Shown here piece by piece: positions 63,707 through 64,000 of a stretch of 64,000 nucleotides of DNA. Under the pieces are notes generated by a model. That model was not told where the DNA came from. It did not search any database and saw only the letters and a program-made list of their open reading frames with translations. The first letter of the stretch is position 1. Every line of letters starts with the position of its first letter. This DNA comes from Saccharopolyspora sp. NFXS83. GTDB taxonomy: Bacteria > Actinomycetota > Actinomycetes > Mycobacteriales > Pseudonocardiaceae. The position numbers were made by a program, and so were the translations under genes. The stretch covers positions 235,178 through 299,177 of the forward strand of contig NZ_JAPFGB010000004.1 in NCBI RefSeq assembly GCF_026241095.1. Direction: 5' to 3'.

Positions 63707-64000
63707 TCAGGACTCCCGCTGCAGCATGGCCAGTGCGGTGCGTGCGCCGTGTTCGAGCATCTCGGTGGCGAGTTCCTGGTCGGCGACCGCGCGGGAGAGC
63801 TGCAACGTCCCGATCATCAGCCCGACGACGCCGAGCACCGATAGGCGAGCGGAATCCGGGTCCTGCGGTGCCACGCGTGCGGCGATGTTGTCGACCAAGG
63901 AGAGCAGGCCGCCCGTGTAGGCCTGCTTGGTCGCCGCTGAGCACCGGTCGATCTCGTCCAGCAGGGCGGCCGAGGGGCAGCCGTTCTGGCGGTCGTCCCG
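63707..64000 (-). CDS. TetR-family regulator, C-terminal part
   Basis: 97 codons ending at 63707; the start lies beyond the right edge. NGCPSAALLDEIDRCSAATKQAYTGGLL and the final ARTALAMLQRES helix are typical of the C-terminal domain of TetR/AcrR regulators in which GCP follows the fourth or fifth helix. The DNA-binding domain is outside the window. Confidence 0.75.
   Translation of the reverse strand, partial: RDDRQNGCPSAALLDEIDRCSAATKQAYTGGLLSLVDNIAARVAPQDPDSARLSVLGVVGLMIGTLQLSRAVADQELATEMLEHGARTALAMLQRES

Overview
The window is high-GC actinobacterial chromosome. GTG and TTG starts are common, third codon positions are strongly GC-biased, start/stop overlaps (ATGA, GTGA, TTGA) are frequent, and there are typical actinomycete families: DUF397 proteins, DUF5753-type XRE regulators, DUF574 methyltransferases, a DUF1990/DUF4383 cluster and IdeR-type iron boxes. 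A Pseudonocardiales member such as a Saccharopolyspora-like organism fits, but genus is not proven. I see no rRNA, tRNA, CRISPR array, transposase or prophage.

Layout. 0-9 kb: truncated LuxR/AAA regulator, DeoR and XRE regulators, a secreted 5'-nucleotidase, then a cobalamin riboswitch leading nrdAB, whose R2 subunit has the residues of a class Ic (Mn/Fe, tyrosine-free) enzyme. 9-12.8 kb: a minus-strand XRE-flavoprotein-SLOG operon, a divergent 127-aa unknown gene, and a second flavoprotein copy with a decayed XRE copy. 12.7-15.6 kb: iron and heme acquisition (siderophore-binding lipoprotein, siderophore-interacting reductase, heme oxygenase) with two iron boxes. 16-22.5 kb: XRE/DUF397 pair, DUF574 methyltransferase, DUF1990-DUF1990-DUF4383 operon and small unknowns. 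22.5-26.1 kb: S9 peptidase and Na+/H+ antiporter.

26.3-39.6 kb is the metabolic core: an IclR regulator, soxBDAG (heterotetrameric sarcosine oxidase) on the minus strand, and divergently a dimethylglycine-oxidase-like flavoenzyme, a DmdA-like GcvT-fold protein, a MetF-type reductase, formate-THF ligase and an FTCD-type cyclohydrolase. Together they can strip N-methyl groups onto tetrahydrofolate and carry the C1 unit to formate. A shared GTTGC-N7-GCAAC palindrome lies upstream of iclR and between the two arms, so one IclR regulon is likely.

39.8-50 kb: TetR plus a [3Fe-4S] ferredoxin, CutA, an ArsR sensor with a complete alpha-5 metal site beside a P1B-4 metal-exporting ATPase, a methyltransferase, a universal stress protein and a DUF3516 helicase. 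50-55.5 kb: methylmalonyl-CoA mutase (mutA, mutB) and its GTPase meaB. 55.5-64 kb: GNAT, a STAND/TPR NTPase with an N-terminal RHIM-like VQVG motif, a gene remnant, GntR, an SMR transporter with a possible guanidine riboswitch, an APH-fold kinase, a deletion scar joining two regulator-locus remnants, DUF397, a DUF305 lipoprotein, an LVIVD protein and a partial TetR.

The feature least explained by known families is a dispersed nested-palindrome repeat of about 150-200 bp, present at six intergenic sites plus one short relative. Its stem arms differ between copies but stay self-complementary, and in one copy the core is inverted relative to its flanks.
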